Part shown: positions 8,525-16,366 of the stretch, in pieces | Layout: each line of letters opens with the position of its first letter | Numbering within the stretch: the first letter of the stretch is position 1 | Assembly: GCA_965220315.1 (NCBI GenBank) | Contig: CBDCPP010000001.1 | Coordinates: forward strand, 496,001 to 560,000 | Length of the DNA: 64,000 nucleotides | Direction of reading: 5' to 3' | Source of the DNA: JAPOXK01 sp965220315 | GTDB taxonomy: Bacteria; Chloroflexota; Dehalococcoidia; Bin125 | Position numbers and translations under genes: made by a program | Notes under the pieces: generated by a model | Databases searched by the model: none | Seen by the model: only the letters and a program-made list of their open reading frames with translations | Told to the model about the DNA's origin: nothing

Positions 8525-9301
8525 CTAGCGTTGGCGGTTGAGGAAACTCTTGAGGTAGGTGCGGGGCTCGTCTGTTGCAAAGGCCTCGGCGAAGACAGGG
8601 ATGCCGACGGCGATAGCGGCCGTGAGGGGGAGGGACTCCCATTTGTGCATTAGCGTTTTTTGGGCGCGAATGGCACGCGGGCCACAGGCAAGGATGGAGT
8701 TGATCCAACCGTCCACGGTGGCGTCGAGTTGGTCCGCGGGCACGGCGCGTTCGATGAGGCCCCAGGCAGCGGCGGTGGCGGCATCAACGGTGTCGCCGGT
8801 ATAGAGAAGTTCGCGGGCGCGGCCCCAACCGATGATGCCGGGCACGAGGGCGGCCTCGATCACGGAAGGGATGCCGACGCGCACCTCGGGCATACCGAAA
8901 GTGGAACGGTCACTGGCAGCACGGAGATCGCATGCGGCGGCGAGAGCCATCCCGCCACCGAGGCAGTGGCCGTCTATGCGGGCGATGACGGGGATGGGGC
9001 AGTCGCGCAAGGTGGCGAGGAAACGATGGAAGGTGGTGATGAACGTCTCAGCCGTGCGGGCGTTGAGCTCGACGAGTTCGTAGGCGTCGGCACCGCCCAC
9101 GAAAGCGCGGTTGCCCGCGCCAGTGATGACGATGGCGCGGAGCTGCTCATCGACGCTCAGCCGATGAGCAGTGTCGATGAGGTCTTGGATGATGGGCGTA
9201 CTGAGGACGTTGAGGCGCTCGGGATAGTCGATCGTGATGGTGGCGACGCGTCCGCCGTCACGGTCCTCGCTGGTCAGTCGGACGCGTTCGGATGCGGACA
9301 T
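8525..9301 (-). CDS. Enoyl-CoA hydratase/isomerase family protein
   Basis: 258 residues from ATG 9301 with GGGAGC upstream; a longer frame to 9358 is not family-like. It has the crotonase oxyanion-hole segments (NRAFVGGADAYEL and HCLGGGMALAAACDLR) and FGMPEVRVGIPS, whose Glu matches one catalytic glutamate of enoyl-CoA hydratase. It therefore looks like a true hydratase or isomerase of acyl-CoA beta-oxidation, unlike the hydrolase-like crotonase at 873-1652. It is convergent with the CoA-transferase pair, whose products are the kind of acyl-CoA it would act on. Confidence 0.85.
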   Translation of the reverse strand: MSASERVRLTSEDRDGGRVATITIDYPERLNVLSTPIIQDLIDTAHRLSVDEQLRAIVITGAGNRAFVGGADAYELVELNARTAETFITTFHRFLATLRDCPIPVIARIDGHCLGGGMALAAACDLRAASDRSTFGMPEVRVGIPSVIEAALVPGIIGWGRARELLYTGDTVDAATAAAWGLIERAVPADQLDATVDGWINSILACGPRAIRAQKTLMHKWESLPLTAAIAVGIPVFAEAFATDEPRTYLKSFLNRQR

Positions 9302-9405
9302 GGCGGGCTCCCTTACGGTTTGGTCTTGCAGCGGCGATAGGATGCAAGCGCGAGGCAAGGATAGCGAGGGAAGTGGGATTACGCTTGCTAGAGCCGGGGC
9401 ATGGA

Positions 9406-9600
9406 GTGCGGGTGGGTTTGTGCGCCCGTTGCGCGTGGGCGCGGATAGTGGAAAGCAGGCGCGGCTCGCGGTTCGTACGGTGTGGGCTTTCGGATGCAGA
9501 CGTGCGCTTTCAAAAGTATCCGCCGCTACCGATGCATACCTGTGAGGGGTTTCGAGCTAGGGACGATTCTGGCGCTCCCGGGTGCCGTCCGCAGCGGTAG
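9406..9600 (+). CDS. Small cysteine-rich protein (four-Cys, probable metal binding)
   Basis: 64 residues from a GTG at 9406. Cysteines at 6, 9, 26 and 46 form CxxC plus two single Cys, and the core reads CARCAWARIVESRRGSRFV, C, then DVRFQKYPPLPMHTCEGF. The RGS-F-C and D-RF-KYP-LP-C-GF pattern recalls a small uncharacterised family I have seen in environmental Chloroflexota and actinobacteria, with possible zinc binding. There is no strong Shine-Dalgarno and the start could be elsewhere. It lies in the otherwise empty gap between the divergent hydratase and the SnoaL gene. Confidence 0.55.
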   Translation: MRVGLCARCAWARIVESRRGSRFVRCGLSDADVRFQKYPPLPMHTCEGFRARDDSGAPGCRPQR

Positions 9601-9788
9601 ATCGGACGGTGCGCTGGAGATTGCCTGCATTCGACTCCGTTGATGCCCATGCCTATGATGCGGTCACAGTGGCCGAGCGTCGTGCGCGATCGTTATTGAA
9701 GCCGTTACTACGACCAATAGGAGAGGCGCTCCGGTCGCGGCGTGGCGGGACGAGGCTAACAGCCTCTTGCGAAAGGTTAGGAGCCGAC

Positions 9789-10271
9789 ATGGCTACGCTT
9801 GAGCAGCGGGTGCAGCGGCTGGAAGACATTGAGGCGATCCGTCGGTTGAAACAGGAGTACGCGGGCTACTGCGACGCCGGGTACGATCCGGATGGGATCG
9901 CCTCGCTGTTTACGGAAGACGCGACATGGGACGCGATGGAGCTGAACTTCCATCTGGCGGGGCGGCAGCAAATTCACGATTTCTTCGCTGAGGTGTCCAA
10001 GGACAACAGCTTTGCGCTGCACTACATCCTGGGACACGTGATCGATGTGGCGGATGATGGGGTGAACGCGCAGGGTACTTGGTATATCTGGATGCCGGCG
10101 ACGATCCAGGGAGATGCAACCTGGACGGCGGCACAGTACACGGATACGTACAAGCGTGTGAATGGTCGCTGGCTGTTTGCATCGGTACGGATCGACTACG
10201 GCTTCTTCACGACCTATGAGAAAGGGTGGGTGCGGGAGCGGATCCGGGTCGACGAGCGCGACTCCGCTTAA
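9789..10271 (+). CDS. SnoaL/NTF2-fold protein, BaiE-like, copy 1
   Basis: 160 residues from ATG 9789 with AGGAG 5 bases upstream; the longer in-frame start at 9582 is not family-like. The layout (ATLEQRVQRLEDIEAIRRLK, a Tyr/Asp-containing helix YAGYCDAGYDPDG, LFTEDATWD, LHYILGH, AQGTWYIW, YKRVNGRWLF) matches the SnoaL_4 group. That group includes the bile-acid 7-alpha-dehydratase BaiE, where Tyr, Asp and His residues at comparable positions do the chemistry. A dehydratase, hydratase or isomerase on a polycyclic or terpenoid substrate is possible. CoA-transferases of the BaiF family lie just upstream, which strengthens the comparison. Confidence 0.75.
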   Translation: MATLEQRVQRLEDIEAIRRLKQEYAGYCDAGYDPDGIASLFTEDATWDAMELNFHLAGRQQIHDFFAEVSKDNSFALHYILGHVIDVADDGVNAQGTWYIWMPATIQGDATWTAAQYTDTYKRVNGRWLFASVRIDYGFFTTYEKGWVRERIRVDERDSA

Positions 10272-10398
10272 AGTTTCGGCCGCGCTCAGCTTCGACAGGT
10301 TTTCCGTCGGCGGGGGCACACTGGCGCGCGTCTTTGCGGAAAGGCGGAGCATGTTAGCCTGCGGCTCCACAAATTGATGGTTTTGAGAAGGAGAAGTC

Positions 10399-10866
10399 AT
10401 GGCATCGCTTGAGGAACGAGTTCAGCGACTGGAGGACATTGAGGAGATCCGGCGGCTGAAGCAGGTGTATGCGAAGCTCTGCGATAACGACTACGAGCCG
10501 GTGGGGCTGTCGAATCTCTTTACGGAGAACGCAACCTGGGACGCGGACGAGTTGGGCTTCCATCTCAAAGGGAAGCAGGAGATCCACGACTTCTTCGCCG
10601 AGGTGTCTGGCAGCTACACGTTCGCCCTGCACTACACCCTGGGGCACATTATCGACGTTGATTCGAATGGGAGCGACGCGCAGGGTACCTGGTACATCTG
10701 GATGCCGGCGACGGTGAACGATCACGCTACCTTCTTTGCGGCAACGTACGAGGACACGTACAAAAAGGTGGATGGACGCTGGCTGTGCGACACGGTACGC
10801 ATCCACTTGGGCTTCTTCACGACCTACGAAAAGGGCTGGGTGAAAGAGCGGATGGCGGAGGTTTAA
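10399..10866 (+). CDS. SnoaL/NTF2-fold protein, BaiE-like, copy 2
   Basis: 155 residues from ATG 10399 with GAGAAGGAGAAG upstream, a strong ribosome binding site. It is a tandem duplicate of the previous gene and keeps the same blocks: LEERVQRLEDIEEIRRLK, LFTENATWD, IHDFFAEVSG, LHYTLGHIIDV, AQGTWYIWMPAT, FFTTYEKGWV. The putative catalytic His (LHY) and the Tyr/Asp residues near 25-35 are retained in both copies. The separation of about 130 bp suggests one transcript. Confidence 0.75.
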   Translation: MASLEERVQRLEDIEEIRRLKQVYAKLCDNDYEPVGLSNLFTENATWDADELGFHLKGKQEIHDFFAEVSGSYTFALHYTLGHIIDVDSNGSDAQGTWYIWMPATVNDHATFFAATYEDTYKKVDGRWLCDTVRIHLGFFTTYEKGWVKERMAEV

Positions 10867-10983
10867 CGACCGGCATTCCGTGTTTCGTGGTCGGCGTACT
10901 TGGCCAGGGTTATCTAGGCCGCTTCGATGGGAGTGGGCCTGGAGTGAGCCTGGCGCGCTCGCGAGCGTGAAAGAGGTGGCGGG

Positions 10984-11316
10984 ATGGCGCGGCATCACTT
11001 CATCGTGCTGAGCAACCCGGTGACGGGTCGCGAGGATGAGTACAACGACTGGTACAGCAACCAGCACCTAGACGATGTGCTGCGAGTGCCGGGATTCGTA
11101 GCGGCACAGCGCTTCCGTCTGGCACCGGTGAGTCCGGTGCAGGAGTCGCCGTATGGGTACCTGTGCATTTATGAGGTCGAGTCCGACGATTTGGACGCGA
11201 CGAAGGCGGCGATCGAGGCGGCGGCGGCTGGAATGGTGATCAGTGAGGCGTTGGATCAGGAGGACTTATTTGCCTGGTACTACACGCCGATCACGGAGCG
11301 AAAGATAGCCGAGTAG
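10984..11316 (+). CDS. EthD/DUF4286-like dimeric alpha-beta barrel protein
   Basis: 110 residues from ATG 10984 with AAAGAGGTGGCGGG upstream. The opening RHHFIVLSNPVTGREDEYN, then WYSNQHLDDVLRVPGFVAAQ, is the standard start of dimeric ferredoxin-fold proteins of the EthD/DUF4286 kind. The NQHLDDV helix and PGFVAAQRF strand recur in proteins that accompany oxidative catabolism of ethers, steroids and aromatics. A role as small enzyme or stabiliser in the adjoining pathway is inferred from position only. Confidence 0.7.
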   Translation: MARHHFIVLSNPVTGREDEYNDWYSNQHLDDVLRVPGFVAAQRFRLAPVSPVQESPYGYLCIYEVESDDLDATKAAIEAAAAGMVISEALDQEDLFAWYYTPITERKIAE

Positions 11317-11365
11317 TGCCCTCGAACCGGCTGCGAATGCGGGGAGGGTGGTGGAGGGTGTAGTG

Positions 11366-11824
11366 GTGCGCATCGCTGTCGGCGCGGACCACGCGGGCGT
11401 TCCATTGAAGCGGGGCCTCCTCGCCGTATTAGAGGCCGAGGGGCACGCCGTGCTCGATCTGGGGAGCGACGGGCCGGAGCCGGTGGACTATCCCGACTTC
11501 GCGCAGGCCGTGGGAGAGGCGGTCGCCCGTGGGGAGGCGGAACGTGGCTTGTTGCTATGCGGGAGCGGGATCGGAGCGTCGGTGGCGGCGAATAAGATCC
11601 CCGGGGTGCGCGCGGGGCTGAGTCACGACACGTACTCGGCGCGCCAGGGGGTCGAGCACGATGACGTGAACGTGCTGTGTCTGGGAGCGCGGGTGATCGG
11701 GCCGGAGCTGGCGGCCGAGGTCGTACGGGTGTGGCTCGCGGCCCGGTTCAGTGGGGAGGAGCGGCATGTGCGCCGGTTAGGGAAGTTGCGGGCGATCGAG
11801 GTCCAGTACTGCCGAGGTGAGTGA
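11366..11824 (+). CDS. rpiB: Ribose-5-phosphate isomerase B
   Basis: 152 residues from GTG 11366, chosen because RIAVGADHAG is the usual N-terminus and GGAGG lies 8 bases upstream; the in-frame GTG at 11348 adds only six residues. ADHAG, DYPDFAQAVG, LLCGSGIGASVAANK (with the active-site Cys) and ARQGVEHDDVNVLCLGARVIG are conserved RpiB motifs. It interconverts ribose 5-phosphate and ribulose 5-phosphate in the pentose phosphate pathway. Its placement after the catabolic block appears incidental. Confidence 0.93.
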   Translation: MRIAVGADHAGVPLKRGLLAVLEAEGHAVLDLGSDGPEPVDYPDFAQAVGEAVARGEAERGLLLCGSGIGASVAANKIPGVRAGLSHDTYSARQGVEHDDVNVLCLGARVIGPELAAEVVRVWLAARFSGEERHVRRLGKLRAIEVQYCRGE

Positions 11825-12094
11825 GGCCTAGTCGCGACGGAGCCCTGGGCACGGTGCTTGGTCCGCGAGTACCTGCCTCGCCCACTGGACTGACCGGGGC
11901 CCCAATGACTCGCAAACATTGCTGGGTTATCGCGCGGCTGGCGGCGGCGCCGGCGGCGGGAGACGGGCCGGAATCAGCTGCTCGTCCGATCCCTGACTTG
12001 CACGGGTCGGATGCTCCAGCGTAGAGGTATCGGGGACACCGGGCGGCTGATGGGCCAGGAACCGTCTTGAGGTCGCGCTGCGGCGATCCGGCGA

Positions 12095-13404
12095 TTACGG
12101 CGGGTTGGGAGGCTCGAAGAAGCCGCGAGCAATGGCGATGACCGCGTCAACATTGGCACCCAGCAGGCTCGCCTCCCTTGCGTCAATCGTATATAGGCTC
12201 TCCGTGGCCGCGTCGTACACCCACACCTTCACGGGAAAGTAGCGGGAGTTGCTCGGTCCGGGCGGGCTGTACATGACCTGCGCCGGACGGTCGGCGATCA
12301 CCCGTGTCTCGGCGATGCCCAACCCATTAGTACTCCGCCAGGCCGCCGTTGTGGCTACGCCCCGATATGGGAGGTAGCCCGTTGTAATAAGGAAGCCACG
12401 CTTCCCTCCGGGATCCAGGAACCCCGCCTGGTACCCATAGAGAACCTCTTCGGGGTGGGCGCTGGCGGCCTCGAATGTCCAGCCAGCGGACAGGGCGGGG
12501 TCGCGCCAGTAGGGCAGGAGCTGCGCCTCGGCCAGGGTCGTCGTGTAAACGTACGTGCTGCGGGCCGGAGGATCATGGTATTCCTCTTGCTGGATCGCCC
12601 CGGTCCAGTCTTCGGGCACGATCTGGTGGGGTCCGTGGCGGATGGGGGTGGTGAGACTGGTTCCCCCCCAGGTCGGGCAACGCTCCCCAGTCGAACGTGG
12701 CAGGCGTATCGGTGACGATCGGGCCGGAACAGCCGGCGAAGGCGTAGGTCATCCACTCGGTGGCCAGCAGCGTGCGGGGCACCGGCCCCGTGGAGTCGGG
12801 TTTGACTTCCGTCACCTGGTAGCGCACGAAGCAGTCGTCGCTCTGACGCCATTCGAACAGGTCGTGGGGTTGAACGGCGTCGAAGCGCGCCGCCTGCGAA
12901 ACGCCTGGGCATCGTGCGTGTAGATCAGCAAAGCCGTGGCCGTGCCGTCGCGCAACCCCTCGTAGGCGACGACGACGCTGGCCGGCTCATTTGGATCCGC
13001 CAGGAAGGCGTAGTGTCCCGGTGCCGCCACGGTGCCGCTCAGGTCGTAGGCGTCGTAGAGCAAAGGCGGGGGCGCGGGCTCCGGGGCTGGGGCTTCTTCT
13101 AACGCGGTTGCCGTGGGCTCGTCAGGTGGTGGGGATGGCGCCGGCGCAAGGGGATCGTCTGGTTCCGTCAGTGGTTCCGGGATGGAGGCATCGGGTGTCG
13201 CTGTCGGAACTTGTGAAGCCGGCGCCGGGGCAGACGTGGCCGGCACGGGGGACTCGACCGGCCCCGCGGACGAGGGGGGCAGCGGGTGCGGGCGAGGGGT
13301 CGGCGTCGGAGGAGTCGCCACAGGCTACGAGGCTGCTGGCGAGCGCCAGGGTGAGGCCAGAGATGAGCAGAAACGCCAGCCGCCGTACGTCGTGCTGCGC
13401 CATC
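12095..13404 (-). pseudogene. Pro/Thr-rich lipoprotein, three apparent frameshifts
   Basis: ATG 13404 opens a lipoprotein signal (LAFLLISGLTLALASSLVAC, lipobox Cys) and then a Pro/Ala/Thr-rich linker. Reading changes frame near 13275 at a C6 tract, near 12890 (one missing base before GCGGCGCGC) and near 12665 at a G7 tract, ending at 12095. Joined, the globular part contains YDLSGTVAAPGHYAFL, DLFEWRQ, CFVRYQVTEV, YAFAGCSG, VPEDWTG and a C-terminal ITTGYL...SLYTIDAREASLLG. It is a clear paralog of 50375-51752. The stop of the upstream lipoprotein is 10 bases before this start, so the two form an operon behind the promoter at 15753-15781. No known domain is recognised. Confidence 0.7.
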
Positions 13405-13414
13405 GCCCCGTCCC

Positions 13415-15724
13415 CTAATCGAGGGCAACTTCGCCGATGATGTAGGGCCAGCGTCCCTCCCCCACAACCCCGTGTCCCGCCGCCCGGATGCGGCAGCGGC
13501 GCGGCCCTGGGACGTCTGGGCATCTGCTGAAGGCGGGGGAGGACGAGGAAAGGATCGGCGGCTCGGAGCCGCCGTCCCGGTCGCTCGCCATCAGATCGAT
13601 CGCGCCCTCCAGTGTGACCGTGACGTCGAAGGCCTCCAGATATGCATCGTGGCCGTGGGCGACGACGAAGATCCGGATCGCCGTGGCGTCCGCCGTCCAG
13701 GCGTCTTGGCCCGCCCGCCAGTAGGAGCCGTGGCCGCCGGGATTGCCGAGGGTGGCTTCCACGCGCCCATAGGCATAGCGGTGCAACTCCGTCGCGGCGA
13801 GGTCGAGGCCCGCCGCGCCGATCAGGGTGTCGGCGGCGACCTCTAGGGTCGGGGCACCCGCTGGCAGGGCGAAGACGACGAAGCGGTCGGGGGCGCTGAG
13901 GCGCGCGACCACCTGGCGGCCATCGGGAGCGACGCGAAAGTCGCTATGCTCGAGCTGCTGGTCGGCCAGCACCCGCACCTGCCCATCCGGGGTGACGTAG
14001 AGCAACCCCTGGTCGAGCGCGGCGACGATCCCGCCGTGCGCGGCCTGCACAACCCCGGGCACCCGATAGGTGAGGACCAGCCAATCCTGTCCCGTCCCAT
14101 CGTCGTAGGCGATGACGCGGCGGGTGGCCTGGGCTTGGGCGGCAGCGGTGCCGTCCGCCTCCGGCACATAGTCTCCCTTGACCGAGTACAGGAGCAGCGG
14201 CCCGACCATCGCCTCCCGGGCCGGCGGGGACGGGGGCACGGGAGCCCGCGGGACCTCCTGCAAGGCGATCCCCGCCAGCGCGCGGCCATCCGCCGCCGCC
14301 GCGATCTGCCCGTGGTACTCCGTCTCCCAATTGCCTTCCCAGACCCCCACCCCGTCGTCGTACCAATCACACGACAGCCACGCCGGGGTCCGCTGATAGA
14401 GGGAAGGGCGGGAGTGATCAGGGTTTTCACAGACCCTGGCCAGCGGTCCGGCCAGCATTCGCCAGAACCCGTCCGGCAGAGGCGAGATCTCCCCGGTGGC
14501 CGTATCCAGAATCCGGTTGGTCATTCCATCCGCCGCCGGCAGGCTGAAGGCCAGGTAGCGCGACTGCCGCAACCGCAACCAGGGCGTCGCCCACCACGGC
14601 TCCCGCACCCCTCCTTCGTCGCCGACGATGACCCAGCGGATGGCACCGGTCGCCACGTGGATCACCTCCCAGCGGTCGTGCGTCAGCAGTTGCCCGTAGC
14701 CCGCCACGTGCTCGCCGAAGCGGAGGGCAAAGCGAAGATCGGACGACAGCCACACCCAGTCGTCCGGCAGCACGCGCAGGCTGCCGTCGAGCCTGAGGAT
14801 CGTAGTGGTGCCCGACTGCGTCCAGTCCAGCTCGGTCGTGATGCTGAGGGCGTCGCCGTCCGCGTGCCAGGTGCCCAGGTACAGCGCTCCCGTACTCCCG
14901 GTCAGCACCTCGGGATCGTCGCTGGTGAGGCGCAGCCGCTCCGCGCCGGTGGCGGTCTCCAGCACGAGGACGGTCCCGGGCCAGCCGTAGAGAATCGCGA
15001 CATGGCTCCCGTCCGGGGAGACCTGGACCGCCCGGATGGCGGCGTCTTCGAGCAGGACGGCCTCGATCTGGCCCCCGAGGCTGAGGCGGGCCACCTGCCC
15101 CGTGGCCCAGACGATGAGGTGCCGGCCGGCCGGCTGCACCGCCGAGCGCAGGGACAGGTGCCGGCGAGTGTGAATGCCGAAGTCCCGGTGGGTGATAGTC
15201 GCGTTGTGGTAGTCGAAGGCGGGCCAGTAGCGCCCCGTGACGCGGTCCATGAGAAAGACCCGGCGCGTTTCGATCGCTTGCCCTTCCGCATCCCACCAAA
15301 CACGGACATCCTCCGAGACGACGATCAGCGGGCCGGTCACGGGCACGGCGGGTCCGCTGAGTGCGGCCGTCAACGACACGATGGGGGGAGGGGCGTCTGC
15401 CTCCGTCGACGCGGGCGAGGTGTCTGGGGTGGCGACGGCGGATACGGTTGCGTCCACTTCAGCGGGCGAGGGTCTGTCGTCGGCGTCGGGCGCGAGTGCA
15501 TCCGCATCGGTGGGGGTGAAGTCGGCAGGCGAGGTCTCCGCCGCCGGAGAGGGTGGCTCGGGCGACTCGACTGCTATGGCAGCCTGTGGAGCAGCCTCGC
15601 TGGGAGCGGGCGATGCGTCATCGTCCGCGGAGCCGCCACACGCGGTCAGGCCGCTCGCGAGGAGCAATACGAGGCCGGGCACCAGCAAGACGCCCCACGA
15701 TCGCCGTGCCCGCCGGACCGGCAT
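13415..15724 (-). CDS. Large lipoprotein with Pro/Ala linker and beta-propeller-like domain
   Basis: 769 residues from ATG 15724 (GGGGG shortly upstream). The first nine residues MPVRRARRS are identical to those of the paralogous lipoprotein starting at 51752; a hydrophobic stretch and a LTAC lipobox follow, then about 100 residues rich in Pro, Ala, Asp and Thr. The remainder has repeating beta-strand units (AVQVSPDGSHVAILYGWPG, LYVTPDGQVRVLAD, RVAPDGRQVVARL) like a WD40/TolB-type propeller. It is intact, unlike its operon partner. Secreted and membrane-anchored, it probably binds a ligand or another surface protein; no enzyme motif was seen. Confidence 0.75.
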   Translation of the reverse strand: MPVRRARRSWGVLLVPGLVLLLASGLTACGGSADDDASPAPSEAAPQAAIAVESPEPPSPAAETSPADFTPTDADALAPDADDRPSPAEVDATVSAVATPDTSPASTEADAPPPIVSLTAALSGPAVPVTGPLIVVSEDVRVWWDAEGQAIETRRVFLMDRVTGRYWPAFDYHNATITHRDFGIHTRRHLSLRSAVQPAGRHLIVWATGQVARLSLGGQIEAVLLEDAAIRAVQVSPDGSHVAILYGWPGTVLVLETATGAERLRLTSDDPEVLTGSTGALYLGTWHADGDALSITTELDWTQSGTTTILRLDGSLRVLPDDWVWLSSDLRFALRFGEHVAGYGQLLTHDRWEVIHVATGAIRWVIVGDEGGVREPWWATPWLRLRQSRYLAFSLPAADGMTNRILDTATGEISPLPDGFWRMLAGPLARVCENPDHSRPSLYQRTPAWLSCDWYDDGVGVWEGNWETEYHGQIAAAADGRALAGIALQEVPRAPVPPSPPAREAMVGPLLLYSVKGDYVPEADGTAAAQAQATRRVIAYDDGTGQDWLVLTYRVPGVVQAAHGGIVAALDQGLLYVTPDGQVRVLADQQLEHSDFRVAPDGRQVVARLSAPDRFVVFALPAGAPTLEVAADTLIGAAGLDLAATELHRYAYGRVEATLGNPGGHGSYWRAGQDAWTADATAIRIFVVAHGHDAYLEAFDVTVTLEGAIDLMASDRDGGSEPPILSSSSPAFSRCPDVPGPRRCRIRAAGHGVVGEGRWPYIIGEVALD

Positions 15725-15752
15725 AGCGCCCCCTCTCGGCCGTGTTATCCAA

Positions 15753-15781
15753 GTTAACGCCATTGCCACAGGGATGGTTCC
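15753..15781 (-). promoter_or_regulatory. ECF-type promoter, lipoprotein operon
   Basis: Read on the minus strand: GGAACC, 16 bases, CGTTAAC, with the start codon 28 bases further on. Twenty-two of 29 positions match the promoter at 51781-51809, and the distance to the start codon is the same. A GGAAC -35 with a CGT -10 is the usual form of extracytoplasmic-function sigma promoters. Confidence 0.75.
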
Positions 15782-15904
15782 ACACGGGGTCCCAAGATCG
15801 GGCAATCCCGTACACGCCCCACAATTTACTGGCCCGTCAGTGGACCGTGGACCGGCCCGTCGATCGGGGTATGTTCAGAAACCCCTGAGATCCTAGAGAA
15901 AATT

Positions 15905-15981
15905 TGGTCGGGGCGACTGGATTTGAACCAGCGACCTCTTGACCCCCAGTCAAGTGCGCTACCGGACTGCGCCACGCCCCG
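15905..15981 (-). tRNA. tRNA-Pro (GGG anticodon)
   Basis: On the minus strand a cloverleaf folds with acceptor arms CGGGGCG/CGCCCCG (15975-15981 and 15909-15915), D-arm GCGCAGTCCGGTAGCGC, anticodon stem CTTGA/TCAAG with loop CTGGGGG, and T-arm GCTGGTTCAAATCCAGT. The anticodon GGG reads the proline codon CCC. Discriminator A (15908) is followed by an encoded CCA (15907-15905). Confidence 0.95.
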
Positions 15982-16045
15982 ACGACCGGTTGAGGTGATG
16001 CTAGCAGGCCATCGGGGGAGTGCCGTGGCGGGCGGGGCAGTTCGT

Positions 16046-16366
16046 CTATGAGCCGCGGATCACGTTGAACAGGATGATGACGATGAAGATGACGAGGGGG
16101 ATGATCCAGGACCGATTGCGGCGGCGGCCTTGCTCGCTGGGGGGAGCGTCTGGAGTAGAGGGCGCTCGTGGAGCATCAGCACTGGAAGGTGCAGGCATGG
16201 GAGATGGTGGTTGCTCTGAGCCGGGAGCGACCTGCATGTGCTCGGCCCGGTTGGCGTCGTGCGCGATGCGGGCGGCGGCGCGATCGGCGTCTTTCCACAT
16301 ACCCGCGTCGGGTTTCTGAAAGGGGTCGGCGAAATCGTCTGCTTGCTTGTAGGGGTCGTCGGTCAT
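16046..16366 (-). CDS. Small C-terminally anchored membrane protein
   Basis: 106 residues from ATG 16366 with GGAGC upstream. A charged N-terminal half (DDPYKQADDFADPFQKPD) is followed by a Pro/Ser/Ala-rich stretch and a single C-terminal membrane segment (WIIPLVIFIVIILFNVI). The start overlaps the mfd stop by four bases (ATGA), so it is translated with mfd. No family recognised; a tail-anchored cytoplasmic protein is the best description. Confidence 0.65.
   Translation of the reverse strand: MTDDPYKQADDFADPFQKPDAGMWKDADRAAARIAHDANRAEHMQVAPGSEQPPSPMPAPSSADAPRAPSTPDAPPSEQGRRRNRSWIIPLVIFIVIILFNVIRGS

Noticed and set aside
8650..8665. T-run GCGTTTTTTGGGCGC resembling a terminator
   Set aside because: It lies inside the enoyl-CoA hydratase coding sequence and has no stable stem before it.
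13946..15757. 603-codon open frame on the plus strand
   Set aside because: It is antisense to the large lipoprotein, lacks a ribosome binding site and has an unnatural Arg/Gly/His-rich composition; long shadows are common at this GC content.
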